Source: Ahaetulla prasina (lineage: Eukaryota > Chordata > Lepidosauria > Squamata > Colubridae). Taken from it: a stretch of DNA of 64,000 nt. The position numbers were made by a program, and so were the translations under genes. Within the stretch, counting starts at the first letter, position 1. Each line of letters starts with the position of its first letter. The stretch covers positions 6,690,314-6,754,313 of the forward strand of contig NC_080548.1 in the NCBI RefSeq assembly GCF_028640845.1, written 5' to 3'. The notes beneath the pieces were generated by a model that made no database searches, was not told the DNA's origin, and saw only the letters and a program-made list of their open reading frames with translations. Below are positions 42,105 to 53,042 of the stretch, one piece after another.

Positions 42105-43715
42105 TTCATCCTGAACCCGCTGAAGGCCGCAGGGGTGGCAAGAGGGGTCTCTCAGCTGAGGACCTCTGGGCAGCTCTCACAGGGTTTGCCTCGAACAGCT
42201 CACCTGCAGGGGACTCGAGGCTTCGGTCCTTCTGCAAATCTAAGGCAGCGCCCACAAGCTCTACTCTGTAGCACTTGCCAAAGGAGGGTGCATGAGATTG
42301 GCACCACTGGAAGCCCCTCCAATCAGCACTCATGAGCCTGGCTCCATACCGCAAGCTGGTATTTCAGAGGGAGATTCCAAGAGGAGCGATGGCGTTTCCG
42401 AACCCCCCTGGGTTTGTGGCGGCCGTTTTTGAGCCCGTTTTCTGTTTTGATGGCTGATTGAGAGCCACGTGGAGGCTTGGCGGCCATTGTGAAACTGATT
42501 AGAGGTGGAACAGCCATTTTGGGTGCTTTGTGTGGCAATGGCCATTTTGGCTCCTCATGTAGGGCATGGCCATTTTGAAACCACACCTGGGAGGCTCGGT
42601 GGCCATTTTGAGTGCCTTGGTTTCGATATCGGCAGCTATTTTTTTTTTGTTTACATTTATATCCCGCCCTTCTCCGAAGACTCAGGGCGGCTTACAGTGT
42701 ATAAGGCAATAGTCTCATTCTATTTGTATATTTTTACAAAGTCAACTTATTGCCCCCCCAACAATCTGGGTCCTCATTTTACCTACCTTATAAAGGATGG
42801 AAGGCTGAGTCAACCTTGGGCCGGACTTGAACCTGCAGTAATTGCAGGCTACTGTGTTCTAATAACAGGCTCTAACAGCCTGAGCTATTACGGCCCCTAT
42901 TCTCCAGGGGCACACTTCTCTTCTGGGTAAGACCAATCCTGTTGCAGGCTCATAGGCACCATTTTATAAGGATTCTGCAGGGAGCTCCCGGGGTCAATTT
43001 ACATTCCCTATGACAGGGAACTGTGATTCAGAGGCCCTATTGAGGGGAGTGGCATTGAGGTTAGAGCCCTAGCATGCTATTCGGCTTCCCTCTATTATCT
43101 CACAATGTAAGCCCTGTGAGTAATCAATATTTCTGCAGTCTGGGACTGTCTGCCATTATTTATTGTGTCCTTATTCTCTTGCAGGAGTTGACACTCTGGC
43201 ATTATGGCTTCGGGGCATTCCAGATCCAAGTCTGGATCAGGTCTTCCTGATCAGGGCAGTGATTCCAGGTAAGGGCCTTCTGGCTCTCAATCCCTTGGGC
43301 AGGGCAAAGCCCTCTTTCAAGCCAAGCAGCCTTCTTCTCTGCCTGCAAGGCATTCTAAAAGAGGGCCCAAGCAAAAACATGGGGTCTCGGCTGAGACACT
43401 TCACAAGGGTCAGAAGGACACAGTTATGAGGGGAAAGAGTTCCCAAGACAAAACTCTCCCTAGAGTCCAAGGTTGCATCTGAAGAGATGCAGGAGCTGTC
43501 CGTTATTCCTGAGGAGGCTCCTCCACCGGTCTGGTCTCCTGATGGGGACTCAGCACAGGCTCCTTCCTTGCCTAGTGGCAGTGAAATGACTCAGAAACAG
43601 AACATGTGCTTTTCCATGGAAATTCCCACAGTTCGCAGAAAAATTGCAGAAGAGGTACAATAGTACAGATGATAAGGAGATATGTGGTCAAAACTGGATC
43701 CCAGACAAATTATTC
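42105..43715 (+). mobile_element. Possible DIRS-like (or other LTR) retroelement 5' part
   Basis: A leader with repeated GGCCATTTTG motifs (42485-42612) is followed, after a nested SINE, by an ATG at 43205 reading MASGHSRSKSGSGLPDQGSDSR, and past one stop by basic SKRGPKQKHGVSAETLHKGQK and acidic/proline PEEAPPPVWSPDGDS. A serine/lysine-rich start followed by such a segment resembles DIRS ORF1 (gag-like). No RT or tyrosine recombinase is present, so the assignment is tentative. The ATG segment is bounded by good splice-site matches (CTCTTGCAG ... CCAGGTAAGG). Confidence 0.35.
42653..42897 (-). mobile_element. tRNA-derived SINE with L2-type 3' tail
   Basis: On minus: GGGGCCGTAATAGCTCAGGC head (box A TAGCTCAGGCTG), box B GGTTCAAGTCC, central block CAAGGTTGACTCAGCCTTCC ... 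AAAATGAGGACCC ... GATTGTTGG. The 3' tail CCGCCCTGAGTCTTCGGAGAAGG ... GATATAAA equals the L2 end. Terminal T run on plus (poly-A). Confidence 0.85.
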
Positions 43716-43723
43716 CCCTAACC

Positions 43724-43847
43724 CAGGCGTGTCCACATTTGGCAACTTTAAGACTTGTAGACGTCAACTCCCAGAATTCCTCATCCAGCAAAGCTTCTGG
43801 GAGTTGAAGTCCACAAGTCTTAAGGTTGCCAAGTTTGGACACCCCTG
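43724..43847 (+). mobile_element. 124-bp palindromic hAT-type MITE
   Basis: CAGGCGTGTCCACATTTGGC ... TTTGGACACCCCTG with a perfect TSD, CCCTAACC (43716-43723, 43848-43855). The two halves are near reverse complements (GACGTCAACTCCCAGAATTC / TCTGGGAGTTGAAGTCC). Confidence 0.94.
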
Positions 43848-43855
43848 CCCTAACC

Positions 43856-44298
43856 TATCTGCTGGATAAGCCTACCTTAAATCCACAACATTTCCTTGGT
43901 GATGTTTTGACTGTCTTTTGTATTAATTGGGTTTGATTAATGGGGTCTTTGGAGCTCTTTGACCTTGGTTGTTTTCTTGCAAACGTTTCATTACCCAACT
44001 AGATAAGTGCTATAAGGGAGTGGGGTTTGCTCTCTTTTCATATCTGGGGGCTTGCCCTGTCCATGTTGGTGGAAATATTCTTGGTGGTTCCTTGATTAGG
44101 CCATTGCTTATTGTTTGATTGTATAAGTTGATAGTCCCTTGGCTATAAATTTACTGCTAGATTGTTGGTTTAATATTAATCTTATCTGGGTGTTGATTGC
44201 TAGATTGCTGAGAAGGCATTTGGGTCTTTTAATTCTATTTTTAGATTTTTGACTTTTGAATGGTAAGTGCATGTTGTTTATCTCTATGTGACTTTTGA
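43856..44298. other. Unique sequence
   Basis: No repeat or gene recognised. Confidence 0.4.
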
Positions 44299-44402
44299 TT
44301 AAGGTAACCAATCGTCCTCCTTTAGGGAGGACAGTCCTTCTTTTGTAAGTTCTGTCCTCTCTTGAAAAGTGTCCTCCTACATGTCCTCCTTTTCGATATT
44401 TG
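44299..44402 (+). repeat. GTCCTCC-rich short dispersed repeat candidate
   Basis: AAGGTAACCAATCGTCCTCC, GAGGACAGTCC, GTGTCCTCC. The start resembles the GTGACCA-type MITE at 29317. Only one copy in the window. Confidence 0.35.
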
Positions 44403-44479
44403 AAGAGTAATCTGTAAATCTCCGTATTTGATCGATGCCGAGACAATCTGTTCTGTGTGATGAGACTTATTTGTATTTT

Positions 44480-45266
44480 TTATTTATTTATTTATTATTC
44501 ATATTTGTATACCGCCCTATCTCCCGAAGGACTCAGGGCGGTTCACAGGCATATAAAACACTTATATACAAATTAAAATAAACATTAAAAAAGTTATTCT
44601 AATGCCCAATTATTAAAAATAGAAATATAAATATTAAAACCAATTTAAAACCCCTATAAATTTAAAATCTAAGCCAGTCCTGCACAGATGAATAAATGTG
44701 TCTTGAGCTCGCGACGGAAGGTCCGGAGGTCCGGAAGTTGACGGAGTCCTGGGGGGAGTTCTTTCCAGAGTGTGGGAGCCCCCACAGAGAAGGCCCTTCC
44801 CCTGGGCATCGCCAGACGACACTGCCTAGCTGACGGCACCCTGAGGAGTCCCTCTCTGTGAGAGCGCACGGATCAGTGAGAGGTATCCGGTAGCAGTAGG
44901 CGGTCCCGTAAATAACCCGGCCCTATGCCATGGAGCGCTTTGAAGGTGGTTACCAAAACCTTGAAGCGCACCCGGAAGGCCACAGGTAGCCAGTGCAGCC
45001 TGCGCAGGATTGGTGTCATACGGGAGCCACGAGGGGCTCCCTCTATAACCCGCGCAGCCGCATTCTGAACTAACTGCAGCCTCCGGACGCCCTTCAAGGG
45101 GAGCCCCATGTAGAGAGCATTGCAGTAATCCAGGCGAGACGTCACGAGGGCGTGAGTGACCGTGCATAGGGCATCCCGGTCTAGAAAGGGGCGCAACTGG
45201 CGCACCAGGCGAACCTGGTAAAAAGCTCTCCTGGAGACAGCCGTCAAATGATCTTCAAAAGACATT
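44480..45266 (-). mobile_element. L2-clade LINE 3' end, minus (L2#5)
   Basis: (AAAT)n at 44480-44500, stem-loop at 44512-44541, 3' UTR to about 44670, coding to 45266. 5'-truncated. Confidence 0.88.
44669..45266 (-). pseudogene. L2#5 ORF2 C-terminal domain
   Basis: From 45266 down: MSFEDHLTAVSRRAFYQVRLVRQLRPFLDRDALCTVTHALVTSRLDYCNALYMG ... FKVLVTTFKALHGIGPGYLRDRLLLPDTSH in one frame. After a one-base shift near 44870 it continues RSHREGLLRVPSARQCRLAMPRG ... FRRELKTHLFICAGLA, ending at 44669. RT core not included. Confidence 0.85.
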
Positions 45267-45639
45267 TGACATGATGATTCATCAAGGCTCAGTACAGTGT
45301 GGTGAGACGTGATTATGAGACGCATGCGCTCCACAGAGGAGAATTGTTTTGAAAAAGTGCACAGGGCGCGAGTGGCTTTCTTTACTTCTTACCGAAACAC
45401 GACATAGCACACACACATGCATTAGACTCACTTCTTTCTCAGTGAATATTCAAACATACATAGGTGAGCACAATAATTCACGTTTTATTAATTCATTATC
45501 TATTTAATAATTTCCAAATATGTATAATTTTATTTACAAGTTTATTCGCTTATGTTATTGTTTTAGTTTTAATAATTAATTTTATTTATTCAATTGCTAA
45601 TGATTTTTGGAAAAGTGAGAGATCAAGATTGGGCCTCTA
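45267..45639. other. Unique, AT-rich right half
   Basis: CACACACATGC near 45412. Nothing coding. Confidence 0.4.
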
Positions 45640-45690
45640 TGGCTCAGGCTGCTAATGCAGTCTGTTATTAACAACAGCTGCCTGCAATTA
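45640..45690 (+). mobile_element. SINE head fragment (L2-tailed family)
   Basis: TATGGCTCAGGCTGCTAATGC, GTTATTAACAACAGCTGCCT match the head of the SINE at 42653-42897 (minus). Only about 50 bp. Confidence 0.55.
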
Positions 45691-45691
45691 T

Positions 45692-46050
45692 AGATTTAAG
45701 CTTAATGTTAACCGCACCAATCTTGATTGCAGAAAATAAGACTTCAGTAACAGAGTTGTTAATACTTGGAATACACTACCTGACTCTGTGGTCTCTTCCC
45801 GAAATCCCCAAAGCTTCAACCAAAAACTGTCTACTATTGACTTCACCCCATTCCTAAGAGGTCTGTAAGGAGCGTGCATAAGAGCACAAGCGTGCCTACC
45901 GTTCCTGTCCTATTGTTTCCTTTCGTTATATCCAATTAATATAGTTATTACATACTCATGCTTATATATATGCTTATATACTGTATAGTTATTTCATGCT
46001 TATGCTTATATATACTGTGTGACAAAATAAATAAATAAATAAAAAATAAA
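45692..46050 (+). mobile_element. Family A LINE 3' end, plus orientation
   Basis: Last ORF2 codons and 3' UTR: TGATTGCAGAAAATAAGACT, GAATACACTACCTGACTCTG, CCCATTCCTAAGAGGTC, ending TGTGTGACAAAATAAATAAA. This is the best-preserved family A 3' end in the window. Confidence 0.85.
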
Positions 46051-46051
46051 A

Positions 46052-46705
46052 TATTAGTTCGATGATTCTTTTGACTTCTTGCAAAAAAAATGTTATAATG
46101 GTTTTCGGCAGTAATGCAGCCAGTGTTTGCCAATCAAGAGATTAAAGATCATCAGTTATGAGATCATAGTTGGCTTTTCTAAAGTTATGCTTTGGAATTC
46201 CGTCATTTTGATTGTCTATATAAGGACATAAGTTGAGATGAAAGTCTATCATACTATGGTCACTGTTGGAAAAGGGTTCTTTTATCTATAGTCCATAAAT
46301 TGAATTTAAACTGTTGCAGAAGATGAGATCAAGGCAGTTGTTGAGTCTAATGTTATTAGTTACTAGTTGATCTAGTCCCAGATTAGTTACAGCATTGTAC
46401 AGGGTTGCATGTATGGGTTCAGAGTTACATTTGTTTAGGGTCCAATTAATAAGAGGTAGATTTGATATGAACAATAAGAGGGTGTGGGCAGGAGGCTGCC
46501 CATGTTAGTAGTGATGTCAGTTTGTTTGCATGTACAAGTTCGTAATCAGGGACTCTGTAACGGAGTATGAAGCGAATTGTGGTGTTTAGGGAAAGGTCGC
46601 ATATGATGGTCTCAGGAAGAGCTAACTCCTGTGTAACTTGAATATTTTTTAGATTTAGGGATTTTTTTATAGAAGATAACATCATCACCTCCTCTGCTAA
46701 AATAT
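46052..46705 (-). mobile_element. Family A LINE endonuclease-region fragment, minus orientation
   Basis: Reverse complement of copy 1 positions about 820-1460. Minus reading gives FYKKSLNLKNIQVTQELALPE-like text, VPDYELVHANKLTSLLTWAASCPHPL, then FSNSDHSMIDF. It abuts the tail of the plus-strand piece at 46050, so it is a separate copy or a rearrangement product. Confidence 0.8.
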
Positions 46706-46769
46706 ATGCTCTTATCTTAAAATAAGAGATGATTGGTGTTCTAACTCTTTGGCAAATGAACCTTTAGGC

Positions 46770-47154
46770 CAGCAGGTTCTGACAGGTTCTGGAGAACCAG
46801 TAACGGAAATTTTGAGTGGTTCAGAGAACTGGCAAATACAACTTCTGGCTGGCCCCAGAGTGAGGAGGGAATGGTTATTCTGCAATATGCTTCCCCCAGG
46901 AATGGGGAGAGAATGGGGATTTTGCAGTATCCTTTCCCTGGAGTGGGATGGGAATGGAGATTTTTCAGAATCCTCCCCTGGAGTGGAGTGGGAATGGGGA
47001 TTTTGCAGTATCCTTTCCCTGGAGTGGGGTGGGAATGGAGATTTTGCAGTATCCTTCCCCTGCCATGCCCACCAAGCCACACCCACCATACCACACCACG
47101 CCTACCAAGCCGCACCCACTGAACCGGTAGTAAAAAATTTTGATTTCACCATTG
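46770..47154 (-). mobile_element. 385-bp hAT-type MITE with internal 40-bp tandem repeats
   Basis: The right end TGATTTCACCATTG is a normal terminus. The left end starts CAGCAGGTTCTGACAGG and lacks the GTGGTGAAATC part. Near-perfect TSD: CTTTAGGC (46762-46769) against TTTTAGGC (47155-47162). Five tandem units of 40-42 bp start at 46869, 46911, 46952, 46992 and 47033. Confidence 0.85.
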
Positions 47155-47162
47155 TTTTAGGC

Positions 47163-47855
47163 CTATTTCTTCTTACTTCTGTCATGCCCAACCTTAAGAT
47201 CTTCTGGCCATGTTCCTGATCCAGGCTTCTCCTTGAGCATCCTTCTTCCCCTGGACTGTATCCTCAGATGTTTCACTGACTCTTCTCTCACTCCCTGACT
47301 CATAAATCCTAGCTAATGGAAATTATTCAGACTGTCTTATGTCCTCCAACCAACCTTACTATGGATGGAATCCCACATGCTAACAGTCCATTTTCAATGA
47401 TGGCCTGGGACTTTTAACCTATTTTAAACACTGTAGAACATCTAGTGGCCAGTCACAACCTAGATTCCACAGTTGCTTCTTTTGTGGCGGCCCCCTCCTC
47501 CCTCCCTCTCTTTTGCAATCATTTTATATACCTATTTGGAGAGCAGAAATTGCGTCTATAAATCCATCAGTTGAACATGATGAACCCAAGTGACTGCAGA
47601 CTTCAGAATCAGCCAATTCACAGCATTTGCTACGCAGAGGCCCAAGGCACCAGTACAGAAAAACACAGGGTCCATTTATTCTTTAAAAATAGAGTTGTAG
47701 CAATTTCAAGAGAGATGTAACTACTATATTTGTGCTGTAGAATAGTAGAACAATTGCACTGTTTTCTCTTCTTCCTTTCCTCTTTCTCTCTTTCAGTGTA
47801 CATTAGTATGTTTTTTCCCCTCTTTTGCTTTTTATATAAGTTTTGGTTGCACAGG
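47163..47855. other. Unique sequence
   Basis: No repeat or gene recognised. Confidence 0.4.
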
Positions 47856-47863
47856 TTCTGTTC

Positions 47864-48123
47864 CAGGGGTGAAATCTACTTACCTTCCCTACCGGTTTGG
47901 AGGTTCACGTGCCATGCGTGCCATGTGCGCGCGCAGACCCTCTATGCATGTGCAAACCCTCCTGTGCATGCGCAGAGGGTAAAAAACAGGCTACTTCCTA
48001 GTTAAAACCAGGAAGTAACAATGACTGGGTGGGTGGGTGGACCCTCACACTGCCGTTGCTACCAGTTCTCCAAACCACCTACCATCATTGCCACCAGTTT
48101 GAACTGGTAGCATTTCACCCCTG
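47864..48123 (+). mobile_element. 260-bp hAT-type MITE
   Basis: CAGGGGTGAAATC ... AGCATTTCACCCCTG. TSD TTCTGTTC (47856-47863) against TTCTGCTC (48124-48131), 7 of 8. The interior is rich in GTGCGCGCGC/TGCATGCGCAG alternating purine-pyrimidine. Confidence 0.9.
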
Positions 48124-48165
48124 TTCTGCTCTATTTTCATTCTAGTTTGTACTTTGACAAACTGG

Positions 48166-48563
48166 AAAATGGCCCTCAATTTATAGCCATAATTGAACCC
48201 CAAATTTCTGTTGCTAAATGAGTCAATTGTTAAATGAATTCTGCCCCATTTTACAACCATTCTTGCCACAGTTGTTAAATGAATTACTGCAGTTCTTAAG
48301 TTAGTCATAAGTTATTCATATGATTGTTTAGTGAATCTGGCTTCCCCATTGACTTTGCTTGTCAGAAGGTGGCAAAAGGGGATCACATGACCCCAGGAAA
48401 CTGCAACCGTCATAAATATGAGTCAGTTACCATTTCTTGGAATTTTGATCACATGACCATGGGGATGCTGAAAGGTCCTAAGTGTGAAAAATGGTCATAA
48501 ATCACTTTTTTTAGTGCCTTCAAGCAGTCATTAAGTGAACTGCTGTAAGATGTGGACTAGCTT
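48166..48563 (-). mobile_element. TA-flanked MITE (Tigger-like)
   Basis: AATTGAACCCCAAATTTCTG, GTTAAATGAATTCTGCCCC, GATCACATGACCCC, GTCATTAAGTGAACTGC. Both ends degenerate. Confidence 0.75.
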
Positions 48564-48565
48564 TA

Positions 48566-48868
48566 TTTGTTTATGTATGTCCCACTTTTATGATTTTTAT
48601 AAATAACTCAAGATGGTAAACCTACCTAATACTCCTTTCTCTATTTTTCCCACAACAGCCACCATGTGAAGTGGACTGGGCTGAGAAAGAGTGACTGGGC
48701 CAAAGTCACCCAGCCAATTTTCATACCTAAGGCAGGATTAGAACTCGCCATCTCCTGGTGATTGGCCCAAAGTCACCCAGTTGACTGTCATACCTAAGGT
48801 TGGATTAGAATTCATGGTTTCTAACCCAATTCCTAGCCTTGTGTCTTAACGACTAGACTAAACTGATT
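48566..48868 (-). mobile_element. tRNA-derived CORE-like SINE
   Basis: On minus: head TAGTCGTTAAGACACAAGGCT (box A region), B-box-like AGAATTCTAATCCAACC, twin GGGTGACTTTGG blocks (CORE-like), CCACTTCACATGGTGGCTGTT. Tail TTATAAAAATCATAAAAGTGG. Confidence 0.65.
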
Positions 48869-50112
48869 GTTCTCTTCGTGCTCACCCCCTCTCTTTTTAG
48901 TACATTTGCTTCTTTCCTTTAGCTTTTTATATACTGTTTTGATTATATTGTTTTCACAAGTTCTGTTTTGTTTTTATTCTCACTTGTAATTTCAGGAAAA
49001 CTAATTAGATTATTATTTACAAAAGAGAGAGATGTGAGAATTGCAAGTGGATCGTTTTCAGTGCATAATATACAGAGCTTTGAAAAGAATTTAATAATAG
49101 TTGAGAAGAGATTGTAATCTAGACCTACAGACAACAGAAGACAGCGAAAGTGACAGGAGGATTTTGTATGATTTCTTTGTTCAGTTTTTAAAAAGAATGT
49201 GCACAGATTCACCAATCCTTGACAATGCCATCCACAGCAGAGTCAAAACAGGCAACATGGATTTGATTTCTTAATAGCAGCTGCCACACCAATTTTATGC
49301 ATGCATGCACACATGGAGGGGGGGGAGGAAGGGGGAGAGCGAGAGCGAGAGATCCCTAAGAAAGAGTATTTTCAGCAGGATCTCACCCTGACCTTGGTTC
49401 TTAACATCAACTAAAATTTTGATAGGAATTTACTAACATTTGCAAATATTAAATGGACTGTGCTTGTGATCTAAACTCTGGAGTGGTAAAGAAAAAGAAA
49501 CTGATATGATGGTCCATCCAGAGTAGCTCTAGAGAGCTTTAGTAGGCTGATATGTCATTTGAAGATTTGATTTGAAAGCAGCTTTGCAACTTTCCAAATC
49601 AGATCATTGGTTCTAGGTGAATCGTCAAATCCAATGCATGGGATCTATTCAATAATGTAGTTACCAGTTTAGGCTTTGGATGTGCACATTTGTGTTTTAG
49701 TAGCCAAATCAAAGGGAATCAAATCACTTCAACTGAGATGACTCAATCTAACTTGAACTGGAGCACTATATTATATTGGTCTGGCTCAGCAAATCAAAAA
49801 TTGCACCAGCATCTGGGAATGGATTCCTCTGATTTTAACTTTGTTTTGGCACCAAATTAGATTAGCTATATTCAGACAAATATTTGTTACTCTCTATGTC
49901 CTAGGAATAGCAGGATCTATTGAATTTGTCCAATTCAATTCAATTCATGAGAATCAGGGGCGTATTTTTAGAATAGTTCTCCAAATGTATGTACATTTTC
50001 CTAAACAGGAAGAATAAATGTTAAACAAAACTTTCTCATAGAGATATTTAGTTTTAGAACTCTTACTCCAAGCAGCTGGTTCTCTCCTCTTTAGTATTTA
50101 GGCAATCAAATA
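48869..50112. other. Unique sequence
   Basis: Short GGGGGG/GAGAGCGAGAGC tract at 49315-49350. No gene. Confidence 0.4.
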
Positions 50113-50503
50113 CAGGTAGTCCTCAACTTACAACAATTCATTTAAATGACCATTCAAAATTACAACGGCACTAAAAAGTAACTTATGACTGTTTTCACAT
50201 TTACAACTGTTGGCAGCATCCCCATGTACCCATGATCAAAATGCAGATGCTTGGCAACTGACTCATATTTATGATGGTATCATAATAGGGTCACGTGATG
50301 AGCTTTTGTGACCTTCTGATAGGCAAAGTCAATGGAGAATCCGGATTTACTTAACAATCGTGTTACTAACTTAACAAATGGAATGAGTCACTTAACAACT
50401 CTGGCAAGTAAAGTCGTAAAATGGGGCAAACTCACTTAATAAATGTCTCTCTCAGCAACAGAAATTTTGGGCTCAATTGTGATTGTAACTCAAGGACTAC
50501 CTG
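50113..50503 (+). mobile_element. TA-flanked MITE, complete (391 bp)
   Basis: CAGGTAGTCCTCAACTTAC ... GTAACTCAAGGACTACCTG with TA immediately on both sides. Best-preserved copy, useful as a reference for the rest. Confidence 0.85.
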
Positions 50504-50679
50504 TATAGATTGTCATCTCTTAGGATCGCTTCAATTGGCAGAGGATACAAATTGATTGCCTCAGATTGCTTTGTGTTCTGTAAGTTTAACTGTAGACCCA
50601 AAAGAGAAAACCAGGTAGATCAGACTAAGAAACAGACACCATGTAGACCACAAGCTACTTTTATTATAGCAGGTATAGT

Positions 50680-50960
50680 GGTAAACCTATTCTCCAAAGC
50701 ACCTGAAGGCAGGACAAGAAGCAATGGATGAAAGCTAATCAAGAAGAGAATCAATCTAGAACTAAGGAGAAATTACCTGACAGGTAGAACAATTAATCAG
50801 TGGAACGACTTGCCTCCAGAAGTTGTGATGTTCCATCACTGGAGGTTTTCCAGAAGATATTGGACATCCACTTGTCTGAAATGTTATAGGGTTTCCTGCT
50901 TGAGCAGGGGGTTGGATTAGAAGACTCCAAGGTTCTTTCCAACTCTTTTGCTCCGTTATT
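50680..50960 (+). mobile_element. CR1 LINE 3' end
   Basis: CTATTCTCCAAAGCACCTGA, GGAACGACTTGCCTCCAGAA, CATCACTGGAGGTTTTCCAG, GGGGGTTGGATTAGAAG, ending TTTTGCTCCGTTATTTTG. Confidence 0.85.
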
Positions 50961-50965
50961 TTGTT

Positions 50966-51206
50966 AAGTCTGAATGAGTTATTTGTCATCCTTTTTTTTA
51001 TTTCTATAAAAGTTGGGGAGGGCTGTCAGAGTACTTTTGCTTTCTTGGTCTGGGCTCAAATTTTCTTTCAATCTGATCATTGCTTTGGTAGTGGATCTTC
51101 CCTCTGGCCTTCAAAGCCACTTTCTTTATTCACTACATCCCCAATGAAAAGGAGAGCTGGTCACCCTGATTAGGAATCTATCTTTGTCACACTATACTCA
51201 TGAGGG
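50966..51206. other. Unique spacer
   Basis: Nothing recognised. Confidence 0.35.
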
Positions 51207-51508
51207 CGAACCTCTGGCACGTAGCATCCTGTCTGATGGCACATGAGGTTAACCCCAGTTTAGCTCTGCTGCGCATGTGAATGCGCCTCCCGCCAGCCAG
51301 TTGGTCTTCAATTCTCTGCCACGTATGTGCAGGGGGTGGGGTGTATGCTGAGGGCAGGGAGGATGCGGGGGCCCATGTGCACATGTGGGGGGGTGGGCCA
51401 CATGCAGGGGGCTTCATGCGCATGTGTGGGGGTGGGACAGATGCATGGGGGCATGAACACATTGCATTTTGTGTGTGCATTTTGGGCACTCTGTCCTGAA
51501 AAGGTTAG
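51207..51508. mobile_element. hAT-like MITE candidate with GCGAACCT termini
   Basis: The left end AGGGCGAACCT and the complement of the right end AAGGCTAACCT match at 9 of 11. Flanks TACTCATG/TACTACAT are a weak duplication. The interior is GTGGGGG-rich. Shares a terminus with 41310-41337. Confidence 0.45.
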
Positions 51509-51668
51509 CCTTTACTACATTATACCATTAGGAGAACCCACCATCCATAAATGTCCATGGAAGGAAACTAATATCATATGCATCATTTCTTCATACAAAG
51601 GGCCTAATTATGTCACTTTTGTGTTAACTTGATGAAACACATGACATCATTTTGACATTGTGAGTTCT
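51509..51668. other. Unique spacer
   Basis: Nothing recognised. Confidence 0.35.
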
Positions 51669-51676
51669 GGCTAAAG

Positions 51677-51798
51677 CAGGGGTGTCAAACTTATGGCTCA
51701 CAGGCTGATGAGTCATGCACTGGCCACGCCCACCCCTTGGTTTAGTGAAGGGATATGTCACATGACGACAACATGACGTGGTGAGTTTGACAACCCTG
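51677..51798 (+). mobile_element. 122-bp hAT-type MITE
   Basis: CAGGGGTGTCAAACTTATGG ... GAGTTTGACAACCCTG with a perfect TSD, GGCTAAAG (51669-51676, 51799-51806). Termini are Charlie-like. Confidence 0.95.
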
Positions 51799-51806
51799 GG
51801 CTAAAG

Positions 51807-52685
51807 CATATGCCACCAGCATCTGATCAGAATCCTTTCCTAGTTCATTCAGTCCCTCTTCTTTGTGTATGATTCCAGCTACTCATTGTAGGTCATAATT
51901 GAATCACTACAACCAGGTGTACAAGCTGATCTGATTAATATTCTCATTAAATGTGGAAGGTGGCTTGTCCCTGTCCCTTAATCTGATTGTTTTGTTGTTT
52001 CCTCAGCTGACAGGAAGCATAGCACAGATGTAATAGAGACACACTCCACTTCATCAATTGTCTTCTGGAAATATGGATCAAGCACAAACTGACTTATGTA
52101 GAATAAAAGGGAAGTATGGCTTCCTGATATTGCAACCCAAAATAGAATTTGCTTTTTTGCAGCCAAGTGATGCTCCTGGCTGAGGTTCAGCTTTTGGCTC
52201 AGAGGCCTAGATGCTTTCTACCTTTCCTGTTGCCAAGCCAGCTATCCCACCCCCAAATTACGCATCATTGCTCTGGATGATTTTTACTGGAATAGAAAAC
52301 TGACATTTTGTTGTATTGGTTTTCACCTTATTGGCTTCAGCTTAGTTTTCTAACTTGTCAAGATATTTTAAAATTTTGATGTTATCCTTTCTGATGTCAG
52401 CCACCCCTTGTAGCTTTTTAAGTCTGATACACTCTCTTTATCTCTCTGGTTCATCAGGAGCTAGTGCAATATTTTGGATTTGAAGGCAAAAAGCTGATCT
52501 GGAGCCCATGGAGTTGCTCAAGTTACACTCTGTGCAACTCCTTAAATTACCTGCTGCTTCCAGAACAATCCACCTTCAAAATTCAACTGCTGCTCACCCT
52601 TATAATTTATATATTGTTCAGACATAAACTACCCAAGACTCCAATCAGAATCCTGTGGCCTTTCAGTTGAGATATATCTCATAAG
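51807..52685. other. Unique sequence
   Basis: No repeat or gene recognised. Confidence 0.4.
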
Positions 52686-53042
52686 GTAAAGGTAAAGGTT
52701 CCCCTTGCACATATGTGCTAGTCGTTCCCAACTCTAGGGGGCAGTGCTCATCTCCGTTTCAAAGCCGAAGAGACAGCGCTGTCTGAAGATATCTCCGTGG
52801 TCATGTGGCCGGCATGACTAAACGCCAAAGACACATGGAACACTGTTACCTTCCCACCAAAGGTGGTCCCTATTTTTCTACTTGCACTTTTTACATGCTT
52901 TTGAACTGCTAGGTTGGCAAAAGCTGGAACAAGTTAACAGGTGCTCACCCCGTTACGTGGCACTAGGGATTTGAACCACTGAACTGCTGACCTTTTGATC
53001 GACAAGCTCAGCGTCTTAGCCACTGAGTCACTGCATCCCATA
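52686..53042 (-). mobile_element. Sauria-type tRNA SINE, near full-length
   Basis: On minus: head with box A CTCAGTGGCTAAGACG and box B GTTCAAATCCC, then CCGGCCACATGACCACGG, ACGACTAGCACATATGTGC and a (CCTTTA)n end. The tail GGGAACGACTAGCAC resembles a Bov-B end. Confidence 0.85.

Noticed and set aside
52970..53042. Possible tRNA gene on minus
   Set aside because: It is the tRNA-related head of a Sauria-type SINE.
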